Below, piece after piece: positions 26,348-34,387 of a stretch of 64,000 bases of DNA (the stretch's first letter is position 1; the number at the start of each line of letters is the position of its first letter). The position numbers and the translations under genes are program-made. Origin of the DNA: Chelatococcus sp. HY11 (GTDB lineage: Bacteria > Pseudomonadota > Alphaproteobacteria > Rhizobiales > Beijerinckiaceae); assembly GCF_018398335.1 (NCBI RefSeq), contig NZ_JAHBRX010000002.1, positions 372,001 to 436,000 on the forward strand. Direction: 5' to 3'. The notes under the pieces are model-generated. The model saw only the letters and a list, made by a program, of their open reading frames with translations, made no database searches and had not been told where the DNA came from.

Positions 26348-27391
26348 TCAGTCGTTCTCATCCGGCGCATGGCCACCGCGTGCCGGCGGGCTGCGCATTT
26401 TGAAGACAGTCTCCCAGCGAGCCGGCTGCATGCGCTGTGACGGCAATCCGCGCAGGATGAGGCCGAGATCGTCGATTACCATCTCGCCGATCGTCTCCAT
26501 TGCGGCGGGAATGCCACCCGCGCGATGGGGCGACAGCAACAGCCTGCTCTGACGCACGGGGTCATCGCCGGCGATCGGCTCGGCCGGAAACACATCCGTT
26601 GCAGCACGAAAGCGCCCCGCATTGGCAAGTTCCACAAAGGCTTCAAAATCGACCACGCCCGCGCGGCTGCCAAGCACAACCACGCTGTCGCGCGCGATGC
26701 GCGCGAGTGCCTCTCGGCCCAGGAAGCCTTGATTGTCCGACGTGACGCCAGCCAGAATGAAAAGGAACTGTGAGGTGGACAGCACCGTATCGAGATCCGT
26801 GGGGCGCATCTGCTCGGCGCGCAAAACACTATCCGGCAGCCAGGGATCATAGACCTGGATGTCGGCCGCGAAGCCGCTCAACAGACGGCGCAGCGCCCGC
26901 CCGATGTTGCCATATCCGATCAGCCCCACCCGCGCCTCGCTGATGAGCAAGGCATCCGGATTGCCAGAAAGGCCGTAGCGTTCCGTACCGGCGCGCACCG
27001 CACTGTCAGCCGCCGTGACGCCGCGCGCGAGATCAAGCGCCAGCGCCAGCACCATTTCTGCCACCGGCACGGCAAAAGCCGGCGCGATGGAGAGCACCGA
27101 GATGCCGCGCGTCAGACAGGCGTGATAGTCGATGTTCTGGTAGAAATTGCCTTCAACGTTCAGGACGGCCCGAAGTTTTCCGGCGCGCTCCACGCGATCC
27201 GTTGGCAGCGCTGTCTGCCCGATGATGGCGACGGCCTCGGGAAGCATAGCCTCGATCAGGCTGTCGGCTATGGGCGCATGCTTGTCCTCGATGATCTCGG
27301 CCATTGCCGAGAGCCGCTCCCATTGTGCTGGATTGAAGATACGTTCTCGCTGGCGCGGAAAAGGATCAAGAAGCACTAGCGGCTTTGTCAC
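26348..27391 (-). CDS. D-2-hydroxyacid dehydrogenase family protein
   Basis: The 347-residue NAD-dependent dehydrogenase has the Rossmann motif GYGNIGRALR. The catalytic trio is carried by GSRAGVVD (Arg), DVFPAEP (Glu) and SPHRAGGIP (His). It reduces or oxidises a 2-hydroxy/2-oxo acid; the family includes D-lactate, glyoxylate and phosphoglycerate enzymes, and this member cannot be placed more closely. The C-terminal 25 residues are variable. It lies 59 bases downstream of the Gfo/Idh/MocA gene on the same strand, so the two probably act on one sugar-acid or polyol pathway. Confidence 0.87.
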   Translation of the reverse strand: MTKPLVLLDPFPRQRERIFNPAQWERLSAMAEIIEDKHAPIADSLIEAMLPEAVAIIGQTALPTDRVERAGKLRAVLNVEGNFYQNIDYHACLTRGISVLSIAPAFAVPVAEMVLALALDLARGVTAADSAVRAGTERYGLSGNPDALLISEARVGLIGYGNIGRALRRLLSGFAADIQVYDPWLPDSVLRAEQMRPTDLDTVLSTSQFLFILAGVTSDNQGFLGREALARIARDSVVVLGSRAGVVDFEAFVELANAGRFRAATDVFPAEPIAGDDPVRQSRLLLSPHRAGGIPAAMETIGEMVIDDLGLILRGLPSQRMQPARWETVFKMRSPPARGGHAPDEND

Positions 27392-27450
27392 GACGTCCTC
27401 CCATTGCTGTGTCGTCTCTTGGCGATCCGCTGCTTTGTCACCCCAATGGG

Positions 27451-28671
27451 TCAGACGCGCGGAACCGGCGCCCAGGTCCCGCTCGCAGTCGAGACAAGGC
27501 AGGCCTCGATGAAAGCGAGCCCTTCGGCGCCGTCCGCCGCCGTCGGCGCCATCCGGGCGAAACTGTCCGGCTCACGACCCGCGCGACGAGCCGCGACGAG
27601 CGATGCGAAATCGCGGTAGATATTGGCGAAGGCTTCAAAAAACGCTTCGGGATGTCCTGGCGGCAGGCGTGCGGCCTGGCGGCTGTAGGGATGCAGCGTT
27701 GGCAGGCCACGCGTTCGCACTTCCGCGGGCCGCGCATTGCGCATGACGCGCAGCTCGTTGGCGCTGGCCTGTGCCCAGGCAAGTCCCCCCTCCTCCCCAT
27801 AGGCTTCCAGGGTCAGGGCGTTCTCAGCACCGGTGGCCGCCTTGGTCACGAACATCACGCCGCGCGCGCCGCCCTCCAGCCGCAGGATCACCGACGCCGT
27901 GTCGTGGGCCTTGCGGCCCGGAATGACCGCACCGACATCCGCCAGCACGGCCTCGACCCTTCGCCCGGTCACGAACGTCAGCATCTGATGGGCGTGGGTG
28001 CCGATATCGCCGAGCACATGGCTCAACCCGCCGCGCGCCGGGTCAAGACGCCAGCGCAGGCGATCCGTCATGGCGCCAGGATTGGCTTCAACATGCGAGC
28101 CGAGCGACCCCTGTACGTAGTTGGCCTGCACGAGGCGCAGGGGACCGAGCTCCCCGGCCGCAACCGCGCTTTTCGCTTCCCGCAGCATCGGGTAGCCCGA
28201 ATAGTTATGCGTGAGGCAGACGATCAGGCCGCGTTCGCGCGCCTTCGTGAGAAGCGCCCGCGCCGAGGCCAGATCATTGGTCAGGGGCTTGTCGCAGATC
28301 ACATCAAGGCCGGCATCCAGCGCCAGTCCCACGAACTCCGCGTGACTATCGTTAGGCGTCATGATCGCAACAGCGTCGATGCCATCCGGCAGCCCTGCCT
28401 CCACCGCAAGCATGGTCGCCACATCGCTGTAGCCCCGCGGCAGGCCGAGCGCTTCCGCCTGCCCGACCGCTCGGTCGGACTGGGAAGACAGGACGCCGGC
28501 GACCAATTCAAATCCATCGTCGAACCGGGCAGCGATACGATGCACCGGCCCGATCAGCGAGGAGCCTCCCCCGCCGATGAGGCCAAGACGTAAACGGCGA
28601 CCAAGCAGTTGAATGACTGGATTCATGACAGGAGGATTCATGACAGGAGGATTCATGACAGGAGGATTCAT
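27451..28671 (-). CDS. Gfo/Idh/MocA family oxidoreductase
   Basis: The protein of about 406 residues has an N-terminal Rossmann fold (GLIGGGGSSLIGPVH), the conserved CDKPLTND Lys-Pro motif, and a C-terminal alpha/beta domain with GGLSHVLGDIGTHAHQ carrying the catalytic Asp/His. The family oxidises sugars, inositols and related compounds with NAD(P). The N-terminus holds MNPPV repeated three times, encoded by a 15-bp tandem repeat, so ATG codons at 28671, 28656, 28641 and 28626 are all usable. The first has a GAGG about ten bases upstream. Upstream palindromes at 28891-28916 and 29017-29030 are likely control sites. Confidence 0.87.
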   Translation of the reverse strand: MNPPVMNPPVMNPPVMNPVIQLLGRRLRLGLIGGGGSSLIGPVHRIAARFDDGFELVAGVLSSQSDRAVGQAEALGLPRGYSDVATMLAVEAGLPDGIDAVAIMTPNDSHAEFVGLALDAGLDVICDKPLTNDLASARALLTKARERGLIVCLTHNYSGYPMLREAKSAVAAGELGPLRLVQANYVQGSLGSHVEANPGAMTDRLRWRLDPARGGLSHVLGDIGTHAHQMLTFVTGRRVEAVLADVGAVIPGRKAHDTASVILRLEGGARGVMFVTKAATGAENALTLEAYGEEGGLAWAQASANELRVMRNARPAEVRTRGLPTLHPYSRQAARLPPGHPEAFFEAFANIYRDFASLVAARRAGREPDSFARMAPTAADGAEGLAFIEACLVSTASGTWAPVPRV

Positions 28672-28672
28672 G
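28621..28672. repeat. 15-bp tandem repeat, three and a half copies, at a gene start
   Basis: ATTCATGACAGGAGG is repeated three times, followed by ATTCATG. On the minus strand each unit is ATG-AAT-CCT-CCT-GTC, giving MNPPV repeats and a series of in-frame start codons for the oxidoreductase. On the plus strand the same unit reads AGGAGG-ATTC-ATG, a ribosome-binding site and start codon in series, which is probably coincidental. Confidence 0.92.
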
Positions 28673-28890
28673 GCGACAGCCTCGTCAGTGACGGACAAGA
28701 AGCTGGAGGGATCCCGAGACGGTCAGGATTACACCTCCTCATCCGCCACGATGAAGCATCACACGTGACTCACAAAGTCCTGACTTTGGAGCCTCGGGCG
28801 CGCAGCCAGCTCGGCGCGACCGGCGCCTGGTTCGTCATCGAGCCCACGCGTGCGCGCGACGATCGGCCTCATAGAGCCGATGGGCTTTTA

Positions 28891-28916
28891 TCCATACAAT
28901 TTTCTAAATGTATGGA
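28891..28916. promoter_or_regulatory. Operator-like inverted repeat TCCATACA-N10-TGTATGGA
   Basis: A perfect 8-bp inverted repeat with a 10-base AT-rich spacer. The half-site TGTATG is shared with the palindrome at 29017-29030, which argues that one regulator binds both. The 1-turn spacing fits a dimer. Confidence 0.55.
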
Positions 28917-29016
28917 CGCGCGTCGTGCTTCACAGCTATAGTATCACTGGATTTTGGCTTTCCGGGATCACCTGTGACGGCGACAACAGCGCGCTTCAGC
29001 CCTTGAACCTTGAACT

Positions 29017-29030
29017 ATGTATGCATACAT
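29017..29030. promoter_or_regulatory. Perfect 14-bp palindrome ATGTATGCATACAT
   Basis: The site is self-complementary and resembles the TGTATACA-type operators of GntR-family (FCD) regulators. It sits 54 bases before the DUF983 start and about 100 bases from the related inverted repeat. A further half-site, GCATACA, follows at 29034-29040. No intact regulator gene is nearby. Confidence 0.6.
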
Positions 29031-29083
29031 TGCGCATACAGACTAGCGTGAAGAGTCGGCCTCCCCGTATCGAGGAACCTGCG

Positions 29084-29524
29084 ATGTCCAGCAACGTGAT
29101 GGAGAAGAATGAGCAGTGGCCGCCGCTGCCGCCCGTGAGCACGGGATTGCGCGGACGCTGTCCGCGCTGCGGACAAGGCCATCTGTTCAACGGGTTCCTG
29201 ACGCTGGCGCGGGAATGCGAGGTGTGCGGGCTCGACTATAAGTTCGCCGATCCCGCCGATGGCCCGGCCTTTTTCGTCATGATGTTCGTCTGCATCCCTG
29301 CCGTCATGTTCGGGCTATGGATCGAGACGGCCTACGAGGCGCCGTGGTGGGTGCATCTGTTCACAACCCTGCCGGTATTGCTCCTCTTCTGTATACTCCC
29401 GCTGCGGCCACTCAAGGGCTGGCTCGTCGCAAGCCAGTTCTTCTTCAAGGCGGAGGAAGGCCGGCTTGCCCGGCCGGATGAATATCCTCCCGCCGAACCC
29501 AAGCCACAAGCGGGCAGTCGCTGA
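29084..29524 (+). CDS. DUF983 domain-containing membrane protein
   Basis: The 146-residue protein has a zinc-ribbon-like start (RGRCPRCGQGHLFNGFL and a later CEVCGLDY) followed by two membrane helices (about residues 62-83 and 90-110). This is the DUF983 family, common in alphaproteobacteria and often found near cytochrome-oxidase genes; its role is unknown. ATG 29084 follows GAGGAACCTGCG. It converges on ackA with 34 bases between the stops. Confidence 0.85.
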   Translation: MSSNVMEKNEQWPPLPPVSTGLRGRCPRCGQGHLFNGFLTLARECEVCGLDYKFADPADGPAFFVMMFVCIPAVMFGLWIETAYEAPWWVHLFTTLPVLLLFCILPLRPLKGWLVASQFFFKAEEGRLARPDEYPPAEPKPQAGSR

Positions 29525-29558
29525 TCGTTTCACTCAGGGTCGGCGCCTGCTCCTGGCG

Positions 29559-30749
29559 CTAGGCTCGAGTGGTCGCGGCCAGGACGCTCTCCGCTTCGTC
29601 AGCAATAACCTGCTCCTCATCCGTGGGGATCACGAAGGCCGCCACGCGGCTCATGGCGGCGCTCACGCGTACGGCGTTCGCCGCATTCGCTTCCCCGTCG
29701 AGCGCCAGGCCGAGCCATTCAAGACGCGCGGCGACTGCCGCACGCACCCATGGCTGGTTCTCACCAACGCCAGCGGTGAAGACTACTGCGTCAAGACCGC
29801 CGAGCGTGGCCGCAAGGCGCGCGATCTCTCCCGCGATCCGGAACGCGAAAACCTCCAGCGCCTCCCGAGCCTCCGGCCTGTCGCTCGCCAGCAATTCCCG
29901 GCTATCCGCGCTGATCCCGGACATGCCAAGCAACCCGGATTGCTTGTAGAGGATGTCATTCACCGCAGCGAGGCTCCGCGACCCATCCTCGAGGAGATAC
30001 AGGATCACGCCCGGATCGAGCGCCCCGCAACGGGTCGCCATCGGGATGCCGTCGAGGGTGGAGAAGCCCATGCTCGTATCGCGACTGACGCCGCCGTCGA
30101 GCGCACAGAGGCTCGCACCGCTGCCGAGATGAGCCGCGACGACCTTGCCCTTGGCAGCCGCAGGCGCGACCCGCGCAAGTTCCCGCGCGATGAAAGCGTA
30201 GGATAGCCCATGGAATCCGTAGCGCTTGACGCCCGCATCGTGCAGCATCCGCGGCAGGGCGAAGCGGCGCACCACGTCGCTCTGGCTGCCGTGAAAGGCC
30301 GTATCGAATGAAGCCGTCTGCGGCAGCGCCGGATGCAGTTGGCGGATGGCGCGGATCAACCGCACACATTGTGGCTGGTGCAGCGGCGCAAGGGGCGTCA
30401 AGGCCGCGATCCCGTCCAGTGCCGTATCATCGATTAGCACCGCACGCGAAAAGGTGTCGCCGCCATGCACGACGCGATGGGCGACAGCGGTCACCGCACC
30501 CATGTCGAAGTGCTGCGCGAGCCCCCGGAAGGTTTCAGCCAGCACGTCCTCAAGCGGCCCCTCGGGCGCTGCCGCGAGTGTCACATCCGCGACCGCCGGC
30601 CCTTCGGTGAGATGAAACGTGAGAGGCCTTCGCCGAAAATCGATGGTCCCCTTGCCGATCCGCAGGCAGCGTCCGTCGATGCGTCTGAACAGCCCGATCT
30701 TGACCGTCGACGAACCGGCATTGAACGTGAGCAATAGCGGATCACTCAT
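29559..30749 (-). CDS. ackA: Acetate kinase
   Basis: The 396-residue ASKHA-fold kinase has FNAGSSTVK at the start, HRVVHGG, the FDTAFH and KRYGFHGLS segments, HLGSGASLCA and the GGLDAVVFTAGVGEN signature. It interconverts acetyl phosphate (or a related acyl phosphate) plus ADP with acetate plus ATP. The ATG at 30749 overlaps the stop of the MaoC-PTA gene as ATGA, so the two are co-translated. It is the last gene of a phaC operon; butyrate or propionate kinase activity is possible. Confidence 0.93.
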   Translation of the reverse strand: MSDPLLLTFNAGSSTVKIGLFRRIDGRCLRIGKGTIDFRRRPLTFHLTEGPAVADVTLAAAPEGPLEDVLAETFRGLAQHFDMGAVTAVAHRVVHGGDTFSRAVLIDDTALDGIAALTPLAPLHQPQCVRLIRAIRQLHPALPQTASFDTAFHGSQSDVVRRFALPRMLHDAGVKRYGFHGLSYAFIARELARVAPAAAKGKVVAAHLGSGASLCALDGGVSRDTSMGFSTLDGIPMATRCGALDPGVILYLLEDGSRSLAAVNDILYKQSGLLGMSGISADSRELLASDRPEAREALEVFAFRIAGEIARLAATLGGLDAVVFTAGVGENQPWVRAAVAARLEWLGLALDGEANAANAVRVSAAMSRVAAFVIPTDEEQVIADEAESVLAATTRA

Positions 30750-32140
30750 CGCGGCCCCTCTTTCACGATGGCACGGCCTGCGGAAACGAGCTTCGCCAGC
30801 GCGGCGGAAGCGATGCGTACCTTGAGTGAATCTGAACGGCTTGTCAGAATGATCGGCACACGCGCCCCGAGCACGAGGCCCGCAGCGTCCGCGCCTCCGA
30901 AATAGATGAGTTGCTTGGCGAGCATATTGCCGGCCTCGAGATCCGGTACCAGGAGGATATCCGCCTGCCCCGCCACCGGCGAGACGATCCCCTTCGTTCG
31001 GGCCGCTTCCGGATTGATCGCGTTGTCGAAGGCGAGTGGACCATCCACGCAAGCGCCAACGATCTGACCACGCGCCGCCATGACCGTGAGGGCAGCAGCG
31101 TCGAGCGTCGAGGGCATGGCCGCGTTGACGGTTTCAACGGCCGCGAGCACCGCGACCTTCGGTTCGGCGATGCCAAGGGTTCGCAGAAGGTCCACCGCGT
31201 TCTGGCAGATGTCACGCTTGTGCTCGAGCGTCGGCTGGATATTGATCGCCGCATCGGTGACGATCAGCGGCTTTCCATAGGCTGGCACGTCCATGGCATA
31301 GACATGGCTGATACGCCGCTCCGTCCGTAAGCCGGAGTTTGGGTGGACAACGGCGCCGAGCAGTTCGTCCGTATGCAGGCTGCCCTTCATCAAGGCGGCC
31401 ACCTTGCCGGCAACCGCGAGTTCTACAGCCCGGGCGGCCGCCGCGTGGCTATGCGCAACCGGCTCTATAGCCAGTTCAGCGAGCGATATGTTGGCCGCCG
31501 CCGCGACAGCACGGATCTTGCCCTCAGGCCCGACCAGGATCGGATCGAGCAGGCCCTCATCACGAGCCTCAATGGCGGCATTGAGCGCTTCCGCCGAGCA
31601 GGGATGCACGATCGCGGTCCGCAACGGCGGCAGATCGCGTGCCGCCTGCACGAAGGCCTCATAGCGATCATGGCGGCGCAACGTGACGTCCGGCAGCTTT
31701 GTTCGCGGCCAGCTGACCGAGACCTGCGGCGCGATCACGGTCGCCGTGCCTGTCAGCACCTCTTCGCCCTTCTGGTTCGTGCAGCGGGTGTCGAGGCGTA
31801 CGATGTGTTTATCTGCGTGTTTTTCCTGCACCGTGGCCGTGACGGTGATGGCGTCGCCCGGAACCACGGGATGACAGAACTTGAGGTCCTGTCCGAGATA
31901 AATCGTTCCCGGACCCGGCAATTTGGTACCGAGCAAGGCCGAGACCAGGGCTCCCGTCCACATGCCGTGTACGACGATATGACCGAACCGATCCGACGCC
32001 GCGAAAGCGGTGTCGAGATGGGCCGGATTGACATCACCTGACACGGTGGCGAACAGATCGATGTCATCGCGGCCGACGACGCGCGTCAGCGAGGCGCTCT
32101 CACCCACCGTGAGTTCATCGAACGTTCGGTTCTTGAGCAT
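30746..32140 (-). CDS. Bifunctional MaoC-type enoyl-CoA hydratase / phosphate acyltransferase
   Basis: The 464-residue protein is a fusion. Residues 1-150 are a MaoC/PhaJ-type (R)-specific hydratase with DINPAHLD-like SGDVNPAHLD and VVHGMWTGAL. Residues 165-464 are a phosphate acetyl/butyryltransferase (PTA_PTB) domain with KGSLHTDELL and the SPVAGQADILLVPDLEAGNMLAKQL-type C-terminal region. It would link 3-hydroxyacyl-CoA/enoyl-CoA to acyl phosphate, which ackA can turn into ATP. ATG 32140 is preferred; ATG 32176 would overlap phaC by 17 bases. It is the middle gene of phaC, MaoC-PTA and ackA. Confidence 0.88.
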   Translation of the reverse strand: MLKNRTFDELTVGESASLTRVVGRDDIDLFATVSGDVNPAHLDTAFAASDRFGHIVVHGMWTGALVSALLGTKLPGPGTIYLGQDLKFCHPVVPGDAITVTATVQEKHADKHIVRLDTRCTNQKGEEVLTGTATVIAPQVSVSWPRTKLPDVTLRRHDRYEAFVQAARDLPPLRTAIVHPCSAEALNAAIEARDEGLLDPILVGPEGKIRAVAAAANISLAELAIEPVAHSHAAAARAVELAVAGKVAALMKGSLHTDELLGAVVHPNSGLRTERRISHVYAMDVPAYGKPLIVTDAAINIQPTLEHKRDICQNAVDLLRTLGIAEPKVAVLAAVETVNAAMPSTLDAAALTVMAARGQIVGACVDGPLAFDNAINPEAARTKGIVSPVAGQADILLVPDLEAGNMLAKQLIYFGGADAAGLVLGARVPIILTSRSDSLKVRIASAALAKLVSAGRAIVKEGPR

Positions 32141-32159
32141 GGTGTCGTCCACGTCAGCA

Positions 32160-34064
32160 TCACCTCTGTTGGACATAGGAGCCGGGCGCGGCGGCGAGGG
32201 GCCTGTAACCCTTGTTCTCAGCGCCCATGGATGGTGGAGCGACACGCGTCGATGTGGAATGCCGCGCTAGCCAATCTCCCCAGGCCAGCCACCACGACCC
32301 TTCCTGGGGCGAAGCCGCCTCGGCCCATTCGTCGGCGCTCAGGCAGACATCCGTCGCCTTCTTCTCCCCCGCGCGAAAACGGCGGCGCGGACGGCCAGGC
32401 TCGCTCACGATACCGGCGTTGTGACCACCACTGGTCAAAACGAATGTCACATCGGTATCTGTGAGATAGTGGATCTTATAGACGGAGCGCCAAGGGGCGA
32501 CATGGTCCCGCTCTGTCCCCACCGCGAAGATCGGTGCGCGGATATTCTGAAGGGCCGCCGGCCGGCCATCCACCATGAAGCGTCCAGCCGCAAGCTCATT
32601 GTCGAGATAGAGCTTCTGCAGATACTCCGCATGCATGCGGTAAGGCATGCGCGTGGAATCCGCGTTCCAGGCCATCAGGTCGATCATAGGGGGGCGCTCG
32701 CCCATGAGGTAGTCATGCACCAGACGCGACCAGATGAGATCATTGGAGCGCAGCAGCTGGAATGCCCCCGCCATCTGGTCCGCGGCGAGATAGCCGCGAT
32801 TCCACATCATGCTGTCCAGGAAATGCATCTGGCTGTGGTCGATGAACAGCGCGAGTTCCCCCGGTTCGCTGAAATCGGTCTGCGCCGCGAGAAGCGTGAC
32901 GGACGCGAGCCGATCGTCGCCCGCGCGCGCCATAGCCGCCGCCGCGATCGACAGCAGCGTGCCGCCAAGGCAATATCCGGTCGCGTGCATCTTCACGCTC
33001 GGAACGATGGCATTCACCGCGTCAAGCGCCGCCATCACACCCTGACGGCGATAATCGTCAAGCCCCAGATGACGATCGCCCGCATCCGGGTTGCGCCAGG
33101 ACACGCAGAACACCGTATGACCACGCCCCACCAGATAACTGATAAGCGAGTTATGTGGCGAAAGATCAAGAATGTAGTATTTCATGATCCAGGCAGGCAC
33201 GATCAGCACAGGTTCAGCAAAAACATCCTCTGCCGTCGGCTTGTACTGGATGAGCTCGATGAGATGGTTGCGGAAGACAACTTCGCCCGGCGTCACGGCG
33301 ACATCCCGCCCAACGACGAAATTCTCTGTGCCGGCGGCGGGCCGGCCGGTGGCGAGGCGGCTGACATCGTCCAGCCAGTTCCTGCAACCCTCCACGAAAT
33401 TCAGGCCCGCAGTCTGCCAGGATTTGGCGATGACCTCCGGATTGGTGAAAATATTGTTCGAAGGAGACGCCACATCGAGGAGCTGCCGCGCCGTGAATGA
33501 GACGACATCCTCATGGTGCGGAGTGACGCCGGGCACGTCGCGCGTGACGTTGTGCCACCACTGTTGATTGAGCAGGAAGGCCTGGACCAGGAAGTTGAAG
33601 GGAGGCTTCTGCCAAGCCTCGCCCGCGAAACGGTTGTCGCCGGGCAGAGGCTCGATGCAAGGCGGTGTCTCGGTATCATGGCTCGCAATGGACACATAAC
33701 CCGCGAAGCGGGTGGCCTTCCGGACAGCCTTCGTCAAAAGCTCGGCTTGCTTGCCCGGCGCATGAGCCAGATGGATAGACCAATCGAACAGGGCCAGCGC
33801 CATCGCCGCCGGCGACAGGCCCCCGGTCATCTGCGCCGTCAGCGCCTCGCGCATGCGGTCGAAGGCCTTGAAGGCCTCGTCCCCACCTCCATCGGGTTGA
33901 TTGAGCGCGCGGGGGACGGCGGTGGAAGCCGGAGGCACGGCTTGCGTCTTTGCCCGCATCGAGGAGGGCTGCGCCGGAAAAGGCATGACCTGGCTGATGT
34001 CCTTCACCGGCGCCTCAACGGCGCGCGCGCGGGGCTCGCTTCTCAAGGTACCATCTTTTTCCAC
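32160..34064 (-). CDS. phaC: Class I poly(3-hydroxyalkanoate) synthase
   Basis: The protein of about 634 residues has an N-terminal PhaC domain (FNFLVQAFLLNQQWW) and an alpha/beta-hydrolase catalytic domain. The lipase-like box is GYCLGG with catalytic Cys near 365; the Asp lies in GTERDHVAPW and the His in SGGHNAGIV. It polymerises (R)-3-hydroxyacyl-CoA into storage granules. The GTG at 34064 has GGTAGG upstream; TTG 34079 is the outermost option and ATG 33986 the innermost. It is the first gene of the operon and lies behind the FNR/FixK-type box at 34151-34164. Confidence 0.92.
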   Translation of the reverse strand: MEKDGTLRSEPRARAVEAPVKDISQVMPFPAQPSSMRAKTQAVPPASTAVPRALNQPDGGGDEAFKAFDRMREALTAQMTGGLSPAAMALALFDWSIHLAHAPGKQAELLTKAVRKATRFAGYVSIASHDTETPPCIEPLPGDNRFAGEAWQKPPFNFLVQAFLLNQQWWHNVTRDVPGVTPHHEDVVSFTARQLLDVASPSNNIFTNPEVIAKSWQTAGLNFVEGCRNWLDDVSRLATGRPAAGTENFVVGRDVAVTPGEVVFRNHLIELIQYKPTAEDVFAEPVLIVPAWIMKYYILDLSPHNSLISYLVGRGHTVFCVSWRNPDAGDRHLGLDDYRRQGVMAALDAVNAIVPSVKMHATGYCLGGTLLSIAAAAMARAGDDRLASVTLLAAQTDFSEPGELALFIDHSQMHFLDSMMWNRGYLAADQMAGAFQLLRSNDLIWSRLVHDYLMGERPPMIDLMAWNADSTRMPYRMHAEYLQKLYLDNELAAGRFMVDGRPAALQNIRAPIFAVGTERDHVAPWRSVYKIHYLTDTDVTFVLTSGGHNAGIVSEPGRPRRRFRAGEKKATDVCLSADEWAEAASPQEGSWWLAWGDWLARHSTSTRVAPPSMGAENKGYRPLAAAPGSYVQQR

Positions 34065-34123
34065 GGCATTACCTACCAATCACAGGAAAACAATTCGCAA
34101 AAACGAGGTTCTTTTGATGACGA

Positions 34124-34129
34124 ACCGTA
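34124..34129 (-). promoter_or_regulatory. Possible -10 element (TACGGT) for the phaC operon
   Basis: Read on the minus strand, TACGGT fits TANNNT. It is placed about where a -10 would fall if the FNR-type box at 34151-34164 is centred at -41.5, the usual class II activator position. Weak on its own. Confidence 0.35.
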
Positions 34130-34150
34130 GCGCGTCAGCTTCTCACAGGC

Positions 34151-34164
34151 TTGATCTTGATCAA
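34151..34164. promoter_or_regulatory. FNR/FixK/FnrL-type box TTGAT-cttg-ATCAA
   Basis: This is an exact match to the TTGAT-N4-ATCAA consensus bound by FNR-family oxygen-responsive activators, known in alphaproteobacteria as FnrL or FixK. It lies 87 bases before the preferred phaC start and 224 bases before the phosphatase start, so the phaC-PTA-ackA operon is the likelier target. Low-oxygen activation is inferred. Confidence 0.75.
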
Positions 34165-34387
34165 TCCGGCAACGGGAATTGCTTTGGATAGCGAAGCATT
34201 CGGGTGGAAGGCAGCGCTGTCAACCCGCCCTCCGGGCCAGCTTCACAAAAGCCAAGGCGCGGGCAGGCGATTTGTGGCTCCGCGGCTATCGATACCTTGC
34301 CGGATAAGCTTTTCGGGCCGCAATAGAAGTGTCATGTGAAGGGGCTATACGCCGGACATCGATCATCCGATGCTCTACGAGGCACCC

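Larger units (their letters stand above)
28672..29083. other. Divergent control region, 412 bases
   Basis: This gap lies between the oxidoreductase operon (minus) and the DUF983 gene (plus). It contains the two operator-like palindromes listed separately. An open plus-strand frame crosses it but looks non-coding. Confidence 0.5.
34065..34387. other. Divergent control region between phaC and the alkaline phosphatase gene
   Basis: The 323 bases hold the FNR/FixK-type box and putative -10 for phaC. No other gene is seen. Near the phosphatase side only fragments of a Pho-box-like CTGTCA are present. Confidence 0.5.

Noticed and set aside
26094-26552. 152-codon plus-strand open frame beside the AT-rich region
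   Set aside because: The second half is antisense to the hydroxyacid dehydrogenase gene and the first half has no coding character.
28609-28941. Plus-strand open frame starting in the 15-bp repeat with AGGAGG-ATG units
   Set aside because: Although it begins with several perfect ribosome-binding sites, the protein is only repeats and low-complexity antisense; the minus strand encodes the oxidoreductase.
34217-34337. Pho-box-like words (CTGTCA, GTGTCATG) upstream of the alkaline phosphatase
   Set aside because: Only single, wrongly spaced half-sites are present, not the two 7-base direct repeats 4 bases apart expected for PhoB.
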